Assembly (NCBI GenBank): GCA_900551895.1
Contig: URXX01000001.1
Span: 205,631 to 269,630, forward strand
Direction: 5' to 3'
Origin: an uncultured Lachnospiraceae bacterium
GTDB lineage: Bacteria; Bacillota; Clostridia; Lachnospirales; Lachnospiraceae
Length of the DNA: 64,000 nucleotides
Below, piece after piece: positions 15,595 through 23,141 of the stretch (its first letter is position 1; each line of letters starts with the position of its first letter). Under the pieces are notes generated by a model. That model did no database searches, was not told where the DNA came from, and saw only the letters and a list, made by a program, of their open reading frames with translations. Both the position numbers and the translations under genes were made by a program.

Positions 15595-15918
15595 TTGCTT
15601 ACAGAAGACTATGTTGCATTGAGGATTATTGAGTTGTGTGAAAAGCATAAAATTTCAAGATACCGTCTCTCTCAATTGACTGGAATGTCACAGACAGCAT
15701 TGGGGAAAATTGTTTCAAAAGAAAGTATCCCAACGATTCCAACTATAGAAAAGATATGTGATGCATTTGGAATTACGCTGGCACAGTTTTTTACCAAAGA
15801 CGGAATCCGCCCTGACTTATCAGCAGGTCAACTGGAACTGGTAGAAACTTGGGAGTATTTGGATGATAAAGAGAGGGAGATATTACTTACCTTCGTGCGG
15901 AGTTTACAGAAAAAGTAG
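15595..15918 (+). CDS. XRE family regulator, second of duplicated pair
   Basis: A 107-residue helix-turn-helix protein beginning with TTG 15595. The HTH reads LCEKHKISRYRLSQLTGMSQ, then TALGKIVSKESIPTIPTIEK and ICDAFGITLAQFF; the C-terminal helix (LSAGQLELVETWEYLDDKER) matches that of the first copy with changes. The divergence of the two proteins, with conservation of the recognition-helix surroundings (TGMSQTA), suggests related operators. It lies between the first cassette and the lipoprotein gene near the element's right end. Confidence 0.85.
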   Translation: MLTEDYVALRIIELCEKHKISRYRLSQLTGMSQTALGKIVSKESIPTIPTIEKICDAFGITLAQFFTKDGIRPDLSAGQLELVETWEYLDDKEREILLTFVRSLQKK

Positions 15919-15959
15919 GACAGTTCATAAGTGAAAACACTATGGGCTGTTCTTTTTTT
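15917..15959 (+). terminator. terminator of second XRE cassette
   Basis: AGGACAG (15917-15923) pairs with CTGTTCT (15947-15953), followed by a T-run. It overlaps the stop codon of the regulator. Confidence 0.7.
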
Positions 15960-15979
15960 GCCCTGAAAGGTAGGAGTTT

Positions 15980-16666
15980 ATGAAAAAATTAGTAATTCCG
16001 TTACTATTGGCATCAATGTGTGTGTTGTCTGGATGTACAGAAAAAGCAACCCAATCCGATTTTAAGGATAGAGTTCTTTCTGAAAGCATAGAAGAAAAAG
16101 ATTATAGTATTCAGGTTGATTCTGAATTAAAAGGAGACTGTTACATTTGTGGTGACAATGAAAATAGTTTAATGCCATATTTCAGAAAAAGTGGAATGAT
16201 AGGATTGATGTGCCTTAATACAATGGATATTAGCAATTTGGATACGAGAGCTTATTCTGATGACGGTACAGAAGTTCTGGAGAACGGTACAATGGGGATT
16301 ATGACAAGTGGACATGGTGATGGAGAGTGTATGTTCCATATTTCTGGTATGCCAGGACGAGGGATATTCGAAGCAAGTGTTACTTATGACGATGGTAGTG
16401 GATTGGACTTTGATAAGGCAAAGCAATTTCTATGTCAAAAATGTTTAGACAAAGTGTGTGAGATGTACAAAGAAGAAATGGAGTGGAGTGATGGGAATGG
16501 CCGACTTCCTGAAGTATTTATTGTGGATTTCGCAACAAATGAATTATATGCGATAGGTAACCATAGGGTAGGATTTTGGATCAGAGATTTTTGGATTAGA
16601 GTAGATCACAAAGAAAATGAAGAAGAAATTATGGCTATCTATGCACCAGAAGGAAAGATGGAATAA
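15980..16666 (+). CDS. Cys-rich lipoprotein of unknown function at element end
   Basis: A 228-residue exported protein. Residues 1-19 are a lipoprotein signal peptide with lipobox L-S-G-C, so the mature protein is anchored at the outer face of the membrane. Two Cys pairs stand out, CYICGDN near residue 55 and CQKCLDKVC near residue 153, a spacing that could bind metal or form disulfides. The rest (HGDGECMFHISGMPGRGIFE, VGFWIRDFWIRVDHKENEEE) matches no family I know. ATG 15980 follows AAAGGTAGGAG and a strong terminator follows the gene. A lone lipoprotein gene at the edge of a prophage is a common place for lysogenic conversion or superinfection exclusion genes, but this is positional inference. 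Confidence 0.65.
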   Translation: MKKLVIPLLLASMCVLSGCTEKATQSDFKDRVLSESIEEKDYSIQVDSELKGDCYICGDNENSLMPYFRKSGMIGLMCLNTMDISNLDTRAYSDDGTEVLENGTMGIMTSGHGDGECMFHISGMPGRGIFEASVTYDDGSGLDFDKAKQFLCQKCLDKVCEMYKEEMEWSDGNGRLPEVFIVDFATNELYAIGNHRVGFWIRDFWIRVDHKENEEEIMAIYAPEGKME

Positions 16667-16670
16667 AGCG

Positions 16671-16723
16671 TTTACCCCCTTATCCCCCTTTTGAAAGTGG
16701 GGTAAGGGGGTAAAATTCTTTCT
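16671..16723 (+). terminator. strong terminator at right end of element
   Basis: A stem of about 16 pairs (16671-16687 with 16699-16714, one bulged T), rich in G:C through CCCC/GGGG blocks, is followed by ATTCTTTCT. It insulates the element from the comEC remnant. Confidence 0.8.
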
Positions 16724-16759
16724 ATATAAAAGAGTTTCTTTATAATGTGTACCGAGAGT

Positions 16760-16780
16760 GAGGTTAAACGGGTCTGCACC
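16760..16780. other. right attachment junction (attR) inside comEC
   Basis: Reading the comEC frame backwards, Gly-Leu-His-Leu-Ser (from 16771) is preceded by a Thr codon ACG and then a stop TAA at 16765-16767, whereas intact ComEC proteins have Ile-Ser-Gly-Leu-His here. The crossover therefore lies at about 16766-16776. The left junction is outside the window, so the core cannot be defined. Confidence 0.65.
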
Positions 16781-18363
16781 TGTCCTTTATCGGAAATCTT
16801 TTCTATAGCGGTTTACGGAAAGCGGGAATGTCCTGTAAAGCGGCGGGAGGAGTAGTCGGATTTTTCCTTGTGTTGTATACAGTGATGACGGGGGCGGGAG
16901 TATCTACACTCAGGGCGCTTATTATGTTTCTTATAAAAATCGGGGCAGATATAGCGGGACGGGTATATGACCTGCCTACAAGTCTTAGTGTGTCTGCTGC
17001 CATAATTGTCTGTTGGAGGCCACAGTATGTTTTTGACGCGGGATTTTTACTTTCGTTCGGTGCGGTTTTGGGGATTATTTTGCTCAAACCTGTTTTGGAA
17101 AAGTTATTTCCCTGTGAAAAGAAATGGTTGGAAAGCATTTATTTCAGTTTGGCAATACAATTGTTTTTATTTCCGATTACACTTTATTTCTTTTTTGAAG
17201 TGCCAACCTATGCACTGTTTTTAAATATGATTGTTATTCAGCTTATGCCGTTTCTGCTCGGTTTGGCGTTTTTCGGGGTGACGGTAAGTTTCCTTTGGCA
17301 GTCCTTTGGCGTATGGATATTAAAGGGCAGCGGAGTTTTTCTGACGTTATATAATCGGTTGTGTGAGGCAGTGATTGAACTTCCCAACCCAAGAATAGTT
17401 TTCGGAAAACCGAAGTGGCAGCAGGTAGTACTCTGTTATCTGTTTTTGCTTCTTTTTATCCTATATATGCAGAGGAAAGAAGAGAAAGTGGAGAAAAGAT
17501 ACAGAAAAATAGGGATTTTTCTTTGTATTTTTCTGTTTGTCATTCCGCATCATTTTTCTAAAGGACAGTTGGAGGTGACAATGTTGGACGTGGGGCAGGG
17601 GGACGGTATTTTTATGCGAGGACCTACCGGAGTGACCTATTTTATTGACGGGGGCAGCAGTGATGTAAAAAATGTGGGAAAATATCGGATAGAACCCTTT
17701 TTGAAAGCGAAAGGGGTGGAAAAATTAAACTATGTTTTTATTTCTCACGGAGATTTGGACCATTTAAGCGGAATAGATGAGATGCTGGAAAGGCAGAAAA
17801 CGGGTGTGGCTATTGAAAATCTTGTCCTACCGCCAAAGGCGGTGTGGGATAAAACGTTGACGAAATTATCGAATAAAGCGTTGCGATATGGAACAAGAGT
17901 ATTTGTTTTGGAGAAAGGCAGGCAACTTGTGGAGGAAAAGTTGACATTAGAATGTATTTTTCCCAATGACGCTTACGAGGGTGAGATAGGAAATGCAAGT
18001 TCTATGGTACTTTCCTTACAGTATGGCGAATTTGACGCATTATTTACGGGAGATGTGGAAGGAGAGGGGGAAGAACTATTGCAGGAGGAAATAAAGAAAA
18101 CATATGATGTGTTGAAGGTGGCGCATCACGGCTCGAAAAATTCTACAAAGGAAGAAATTTTGAATAAGGTGCAGGCGAAAATCGGATTGATTTCAAGCGG
18201 AAGGAAAAATTCTTACGGACATCCTCACAAAGAGTTGTTGGAAAGACTGGAGAAAGCAAAGGTAAAAGCATACGGAACGAAAGAAAACGGAAGTGTGACG
18301 ATAAAGACAGACGGACAGAAAATGGAATTAGAGTGTTATTTATTTTCCTTGCAGAAAAATTAA
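16768..18363 (+). pseudogene. comEC: comEC, C-terminal part cut off by the integrated element
   Basis: ComEC is the channel that carries single-stranded DNA across the membrane during natural transformation. Only the C-terminal ~530 residues remain. The in-frame sequence starts at GLHLSFIGNLFY, which in intact proteins lies within the membrane-embedded competence domain and normally follows Ile-Ser; a stop is in frame just before it. An ATG at 16828 is only internal. The remaining part holds the transmembrane segments to residue ~250 and the metallo-beta-lactamase-like domain (MLDVGQGDGIF, ISHGDLDHLSG, VAHHGSKNS, ISSGRKNSYGHPH), all intact. Absence of decay suggests recent insertion, or function restored by excision. 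It lies upstream of holA, the usual comEC position in Firmicutes. Confidence 0.88.
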
Positions 18364-18406
18364 GATTTGATTATACTGGAGAGAGAATATATGCGAGGTA
18401 AAAAAG

Positions 18407-19393
18407 ATGAAAAGTCTGAATGAAGATTTAAAGACGGGAAATTTGAAGCAGGTTTATCTTCTGTTTGGGGAAGAAAATTATTTGAAAAAACAATATAAGG
18501 ACAGGTTGACAAAGGCGATTGTTTCTGACGGAGATACAATGAATTACGTTTACTATGAGGGAAAAGGAATTGATGTGAAAGAGATTATCTCTTTGGCGGA
18601 AACAATGCCCTTTTTCAGTGAGCGAAGATTGATTGTCATTGAAAATTCGGGCTTTTTCAAAAATGCCACACCCGAACTTGCGGAATATATGAAAGATATT
18701 CCCGAAACAACCTATTTCGTTTTCGTAGAGAGTGAAGTGGATAAAAGGGGAAAACTTTATAAGGCGGTTAAAGATAAAGGAAGAATTGTGGAACTGGCAC
18801 GACAGGATGAAAAGACACTTGTACGCTGGATTTACGGAAATGTAAAAAAAGAGGGAAAACAGATTACGGAGTCATCGATTCATTATGTATTGTCTAAATG
18901 CGGAACGGATATGGAAAATTTGCAGAAAGAAATGGAAAAACTGTTTTGCTATACTTTAGATAAGGAAGTTATTGAATTGAGGGATATAGATGCAATCTGT
19001 ACAACGCAGATTACAAATGAGATTTTTGATATGGTAAATGCGGTTGCGGAGAAAAAACAGAAAAGGGCGTTGGACAGATATTATGATTTGCTCGCGTTAA
19101 AAGAACCGGCAATGCGGATTTTGTATCTTCTTTCCAGACAGTTCAGACTTCTAATGGAAGTAAAAGAAATGACAGGACAAGGATATGACAAGAAGTCGAT
19201 TGCCTCTAAAGCAGGCTTGCATCCTTTTGCAGTTGGAAAATATATAGAGCAGTCAAGAAGATTTTCGCAGGAAGAATTGCGAAGTATTCTAGAGGAGAGT
19301 GTGGACATAGAAGAAAGGGTAAAAACAGGGCGGTTACAAGATGTGCTGGCGGTGGAACTTTTCATTGTCAAATACTCTTCAAATAGTGTATAA
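18407..19393 (+). CDS. holA: DNA polymerase III subunit delta
   Basis: The clamp-loader delta subunit opens the beta sliding clamp for loading at the replication fork. The 328-residue length is normal. The N-terminal fold begins LKQVYLLFGEENYLKKQYKD and continues with a degenerate AAA+ core lacking an ATP-binding Walker A (as expected for delta), an ETMPFFSERRLIVIENSGFF strand-helix typical of HolA, and a helical C-terminal collar (LKEPAMRILYLLSRQFRLLM, AGLHPFAVGKYIEQSRRFSQ). It lies 44 bases after comEC and carries the lepA promoter in its last codons. The comEC-holA order is standard in Firmicutes; rpsT, often next, is absent here. Confidence 0.93.
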   Translation: MKSLNEDLKTGNLKQVYLLFGEENYLKKQYKDRLTKAIVSDGDTMNYVYYEGKGIDVKEIISLAETMPFFSERRLIVIENSGFFKNATPELAEYMKDIPETTYFVFVESEVDKRGKLYKAVKDKGRIVELARQDEKTLVRWIYGNVKKEGKQITESSIHYVLSKCGTDMENLQKEMEKLFCYTLDKEVIELRDIDAICTTQITNEIFDMVNAVAEKKQKRALDRYYDLLALKEPAMRILYLLSRQFRLLMEVKEMTGQGYDKKSIASKAGLHPFAVGKYIEQSRRFSQEELRSILEESVDIEERVKTGRLQDVLAVELFIVKYSSNSV

Positions 19394-19394
19394 T
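19365..19394 (+). promoter_or_regulatory. promoter of lepA
   Basis: TTGTCA (19365-19370), 18 bases and TATAAT (19389-19394) lie within the end of holA, 35 bases before the lepA GTG. Confidence 0.65.
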
Positions 19395-19428
19395 AATCAA
19401 TTAGATTAGAGTAATTGGAGGAAAAAAC

Positions 19429-21243
19429 GTGGCAGGAATAGAACAGAGTAAAATACGAAATTTTTGCATTATTGCACATATAGATCACGGTAAGTCAACT
19501 TTGGCGGACCGTATAATTGAGAAAACAGGACTTTTGACAAGCAGAGAGATGCAGTCGCAGGTTCTCGACAATATGGAACTGGAAAGAGAACGTGGAATTA
19601 CAATTAAGGCACAGACTGTCCGTACGGTTTACCGTGCAAAAAACGGCGAGGAATATATTTTCAACTTAATTGATACGCCGGGACATGTGGATTTTAACTA
19701 TGAAGTATCTAGAAGTCTTGCTGCCTGTGACGGTGCAATTCTTGTAGTAGATGCCGCACAAGGTGTTGAGGCGCAAACATTGGCAAACGTATATTTAGCG
19801 TTAGATCACGACTTGGACGTTATGCCGGTTATCAATAAAATCGACTTACCGAGCGCAGAGCCTGAAAGAGTAATAGAAGAAATAGAGGACGTTATCGGAA
19901 TTGAGGCGGAGGACGCACCGCGTATCTCGGCGAAAACAGGATTAAATGTAGATGATGTTCTTGAGCAGATTGTGGCAAAGATCCCTGCACCGACAGGGGA
20001 TGCCGATGCACCTTTACAGGCATTGATTTTCGACTCCGTATATGATTCATATAAAGGGGTTATCGTATTTTGCCGAATTAAAGAGGGAACGGTGAAAAAG
20101 GGAACAACTATTCAGATGATGGCAACAGGAGCGAAAGCGGAAGTTGTGGAAGTCGGATATTTTGGAGCAGGTCAGTTTATCCCTTGTGACGAGTTAAGCG
20201 CAGGAATGGTTGGTTACATTACTGCCAGCCTCAAAAACGTAAAAGACACACGTGTGGGCGATACAATTACAAATGCGGCAAATCCTTGTAAAGAGGCGCT
20301 TCCGGGATATAAGAAAGTACAGCCGATGGTGTACTGCGGTATGTATCCGGCAGACGGGGCAAAATATCAGGATTTAAGAGATGCTTTGGAAAAACTACAG
20401 TTAAATGATGCGGCGCTTCAATTTGAACCGGAAACATCTATTGCGTTGGGATTTGGTTTCCGATGCGGATTTTTAGGTCTTCTTCATTTAGAAATCATTC
20501 AAGAACGCTTGGAGAGAGAATATAATTTAGATTTGGTAACGACAGCGCCGGGTGTTATTTATAAAGTGCATAAGACAAACGGTGAAGTTATCGACTTAAC
20601 AAATCCGTCAAATCTTCCCGATCCTGCGGAAATTGATTATATGGAAGAACCTATGGTAAAAGCGGAAATTATGGTTACTTCGGAATTTATCGGGGCAATT
20701 ATGGACCTTTGTCAAGAAAGACGAGGCGTATATCAGGGAATGGAATACATTGAAGAAACAAGAGCGGTTCTTCATTATCATTTGCCGTTAAATGAAATTA
20801 TTTATGACTTCTTTGACGCATTAAAATCACGTTCGAGAGGATACGCTTCCTTTGATTATGAAATGCTCGGTTATGAAAAATCAGAATTGGTTAAATTGGA
20901 CATTCTTATTAATAAAGAAGAAGTCGATGCGCTATCGTTTATTGTATTTAGCGGAAGCGCGTATGAACGCGGAAGAAAAATGTGTGAAAAATTAAAAGAA
21001 GAAATTCCGAGACAGTTGTTTGAAATACCGATTCAGGCAGCGGTAGGAAGTAAAATTATTGCAAGAGAAACAGTCAAAGCTATGCGTAAGGACGTACTTG
21101 CAAAATGTTACGGAGGAGATATTTCCCGTAAGAGAAAACTGTTAGAGAAACAAAAAGAAGGAAAGAAAAGAATGCGTCAGGTCGGAAATGTAGAAATTCC
21201 GCAGAAAGCATTTATGAGTGTATTGAAACTGGACGATAAATAA
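19429..21243 (+). CDS. lepA: elongation factor 4
   Basis: EF4/LepA is a ribosome-associated GTPase that back-translocates or remodels stalled ribosomes. The 604-residue protein starts with GTG 19429 after TTGGAGGAAAAAAC. G1 is AHIDHGKST, with the conserved RGITIKAQTV switch I, DTPGHVDF (G3), NKIDLP (G4) and the SAKTG (G5) motifs. The elongation factor domains II, III and V follow, and the LepA-specific C-terminal domain is complete (KCYGGDISRKRKLLEKQKEG, KRMRQVGNVEIPQKAFMSVL). It is followed by a palindromic repeat and hemW. Confidence 0.97.
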   Translation: MAGIEQSKIRNFCIIAHIDHGKSTLADRIIEKTGLLTSREMQSQVLDNMELERERGITIKAQTVRTVYRAKNGEEYIFNLIDTPGHVDFNYEVSRSLAACDGAILVVDAAQGVEAQTLANVYLALDHDLDVMPVINKIDLPSAEPERVIEEIEDVIGIEAEDAPRISAKTGLNVDDVLEQIVAKIPAPTGDADAPLQALIFDSVYDSYKGVIVFCRIKEGTVKKGTTIQMMATGAKAEVVEVGYFGAGQFIPCDELSAGMVGYITASLKNVKDTRVGDTITNAANPCKEALPGYKKVQPMVYCGMYPADGAKYQDLRDALEKLQLNDAALQFEPETSIALGFGFRCGFLGLLHLEIIQERLEREYNLDLVTTAPGVIYKVHKTNGEVIDLTNPSNLPDPAEIDYMEEPMVKAEIMVTSEFIGAIMDLCQERRGVYQGMEYIEETRAVLHYHLPLNEIIYDFFDALKSRSRGYASFDYEMLGYEKSELVKLDILINKEEVDALSFIVFSGSAYERGRKMCEKLKEEIPRQLFEIPIQAAVGSKIIARETVKAMRKDVLAKCYGGDISRKRKLLEKQKEGKKRMRQVGNVEIPQKAFMSVLKLDDK

Positions 21244-21296
21244 CTTGAATTGGGGACGTAGTAAAATTGAGAAATGCTACGTCCCCAATTCAAGTT
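21242..21296. repeat. palindromic repeat, copy 1 (GGGGACGTAG family)
   Basis: A perfect 20-bp inverted repeat, arms 21242-21261 and 21277-21296, with a 15-base loop, starts at the lepA stop. The core GGGGACGTAG / CTACGTCCCC recurs at 45225-45281 and, imperfectly, at 44981. It is followed by CCCTGTCCCTTTTT (21299-21312), which also recurs near the other copies and here abuts the hemW ribosome site. It may end the lepA transcript. Confidence 0.8.
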
Positions 21297-21325
21297 TACC
21301 CTGTCCCTTTTTGGAGGAAATGAAG

Positions 21326-22450
21326 ATGAGAAGAGATTTAGAATTATATATTCACATTCCGTTTTGTGTAAAAAAGTGTGCCTACTGTGACTTTTTGTCA
21401 GGACCGGCGGACGCGGACACGATAGAAAAATATGTGCAGGCGCTTATCCGTGAGATTGAGTCGGTGAAAATCGAAACAGAAAAATACAGAGTGGTCACTG
21501 TTTTTGTGGGTGGCGGAACGCCGTCTGTTTTAGAGGGAGAACAGATTGAGCGGATTTTTTCGGCAGTCAGAGAAAGATTCGGACTAGGTGAGGCGGACGA
21601 GATCACGATTGAGGCAAATCCGGGTACGGTGACGAGAGGAAAATTGCAGTCGTATAAGCGTGTGGGGATAAACCGCATCAGTTTCGGTTTGCAGTCTGCC
21701 AACAATGAAGAGTTAAAGATGCTCGGAAGAATACATACATATGAGGAGTTTTTGGAAAGTTACCGTTTGGCAAGGGAAGAGGGTTTTACAAATATCAATG
21801 TAGATTTGATTTCAGCCATTCCGAAACAGACATTGGAAAGTTGGAAGAGAACGGTTGATGCAATTTTAGAATTAAATCCCGAACATATTTCCGCGTACAG
21901 TCTTATTGTGGAAGCAGGAACACCTTTTGAAAAACTGTATGGCGAGGGCGGAAGCAGGGAAGCGGAACTTCCCGCAGAGGAAACCGAGCGTGTAATTTAT
22001 CAAAAGACAAAAGAGTGGCTGAAAAAGGCGGGATATGAACGATATGAGATTTCCAATTATGCGAAAAAAGGATATGCCTGCCGGCATAATCTGGGATACT
22101 GGGAGAGGAAAGAGTATTTAGGCTTGGGACTTGGGGCATCCTCTCTTATCGAAAATGTTCGTTTTCAAAATACAGGCGAGATGCAAATATATTTACAATA
22201 TGCCGATAACGAAGAAAAGAGAGTGGAAAACAGAGAAACTTTGACGAGGGAAGAGGAGTTGGAAGAAACGATTTTCCTCGGTCTGCGAAAAATGGAGGGG
22301 ATTTCTAAGAAAGAAGTGGACAAAGAATATGGAAAACAGATTGAGAAAATGATTTGCGAGGGCTTTTTGGAGGAGGAAAAGGGGAAAATCCGATTGACCG
22401 AGAGGGGAATTGACATTAGCAACTATGTGTTTGCGGAAATATTGGCGTAG
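21326..22450 (+). CDS. hemW: radical SAM heme chaperone HemW / coproporphyrinogen III oxidase-like
   Basis: HemW is a radical-SAM family protein that carries heme to target proteins and is often mislabelled HemN. The 374 residues begin at ATG 21326, 8 bases after GGAGG; the open frame reaches to 21245 only through the palindromic repeat and is not used. The [4Fe-4S] motif is C-x3-C-x2-C (FCVKKCAYCDF), followed by FVGGGTPSVL, the EANPGTV strand and RISFGLQSANNEELKMLGR. The C-terminal HemW domain (YEISNYAKKGYACRHNLGYW, LGLGLGASSLI) is present. The position after lepA is conserved in Firmicutes. Confidence 0.93.
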   Translation: MRRDLELYIHIPFCVKKCAYCDFLSGPADADTIEKYVQALIREIESVKIETEKYRVVTVFVGGGTPSVLEGEQIERIFSAVRERFGLGEADEITIEANPGTVTRGKLQSYKRVGINRISFGLQSANNEELKMLGRIHTYEEFLESYRLAREEGFTNINVDLISAIPKQTLESWKRTVDAILELNPEHISAYSLIVEAGTPFEKLYGEGGSREAELPAEETERVIYQKTKEWLKKAGYERYEISNYAKKGYACRHNLGYWERKEYLGLGLGASSLIENVRFQNTGEMQIYLQYADNEEKRVENRETLTREEELEETIFLGLRKMEGISKKEVDKEYGKQIEKMICEGFLEEEKGKIRLTERGIDISNYVFAEILA

Positions 22451-22466
22451 ATAGTGAGGGAGAAAG

Positions 22467-23141
22467 ATGACTTGGAAAATTTTGATTGCAGATGATGAAG
22501 AGGGAATAGTCTGTCTTTTGCAGGATTATTTTGAGATGCAGGGATATGAAGTGATTACGGCTAGGGGCGGAGTGGAAGCGCTTGAAAAAGTGTCTAAAAT
22601 GCCTGATATTATTTTGCTAGATATTAATATGCCGGATTTGGACGGATTGGAAGTATGCCGTAAAATTCGGGAATATGTTACATGTCCGATAGTATTTTTG
22701 ACTGCAAAGGTGGAAGAGCAGGATAGAATCAATGGCTTTCTCATGGGCGGAGATGACTATATTTTAAAACCGTTTAGCATAGATGAACTTGGTGCGAGAG
22801 TTATGGCGCATTTGAGAAGAGAAGAGCGAAAAAGAGAAAAAAATCAAGTAAAAGTTATGGGAGAAATTACGATCTGCTATACGGAGAGGGCGGTTTACTG
22901 TAATGGGAACAGAGTAAACTTAACAAAAACGGAATATGATATATTAGAAATTTTATCCATGAATGTGGGACAGGTTTTTACGAAAGAAAGTATTTATGAA
23001 AAGATAAGAGGATATGATGCGGAGGGCGATTGTATGATTGTCGCAGAGCATATCAGAAGAATTCGCGGGAAAATCGGAGTATATACGGAAAAAGATCCGA
23101 TTGAAACTGTTTGGGGAGTTGGTTATAAGTGGATTGGATAA
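22467..23141 (+). CDS. OmpR-family response regulator
   Basis: A 224-residue two-component response regulator. The receiver domain (1-~118) has the acidic pocket DDEEG, the phosphoacceptor Asp in IILLDINMPDLDG, a Thr in FLTAKV and Lys in LKPFS. The winged-helix DNA-binding domain (~128-224) has LTKTEYDILEILSMNVGQVF and IVAEHIRRIRGKIG, ending VWGVGYKWIG. It starts 16 bases after hemW and its end overlaps the sensor kinase gene by 13 bases. It probably controls the ABC transporter downstream in response to an envelope signal. Confidence 0.92.
   Translation: MTWKILIADDEEGIVCLLQDYFEMQGYEVITARGGVEALEKVSKMPDIILLDINMPDLDGLEVCRKIREYVTCPIVFLTAKVEEQDRINGFLMGGDDYILKPFSIDELGARVMAHLRREERKREKNQVKVMGEITICYTERAVYCNGNRVNLTKTEYDILEILSMNVGQVFTKESIYEKIRGYDAEGDCMIVAEHIRRIRGKIGVYTEKDPIETVWGVGYKWIG

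Noticed and set aside
16828..18363. Intact shorter ComEC from ATG 16828
   Set aside because: The comEC frame and its conserved residues continue upstream to Gly-Leu-His at 16771, so it is a truncated gene.
21245..21325. N-terminal extension of HemW
   Set aside because: It is only the palindromic repeat read as codons; HemW starts at ATG 21326 after GGAGG.
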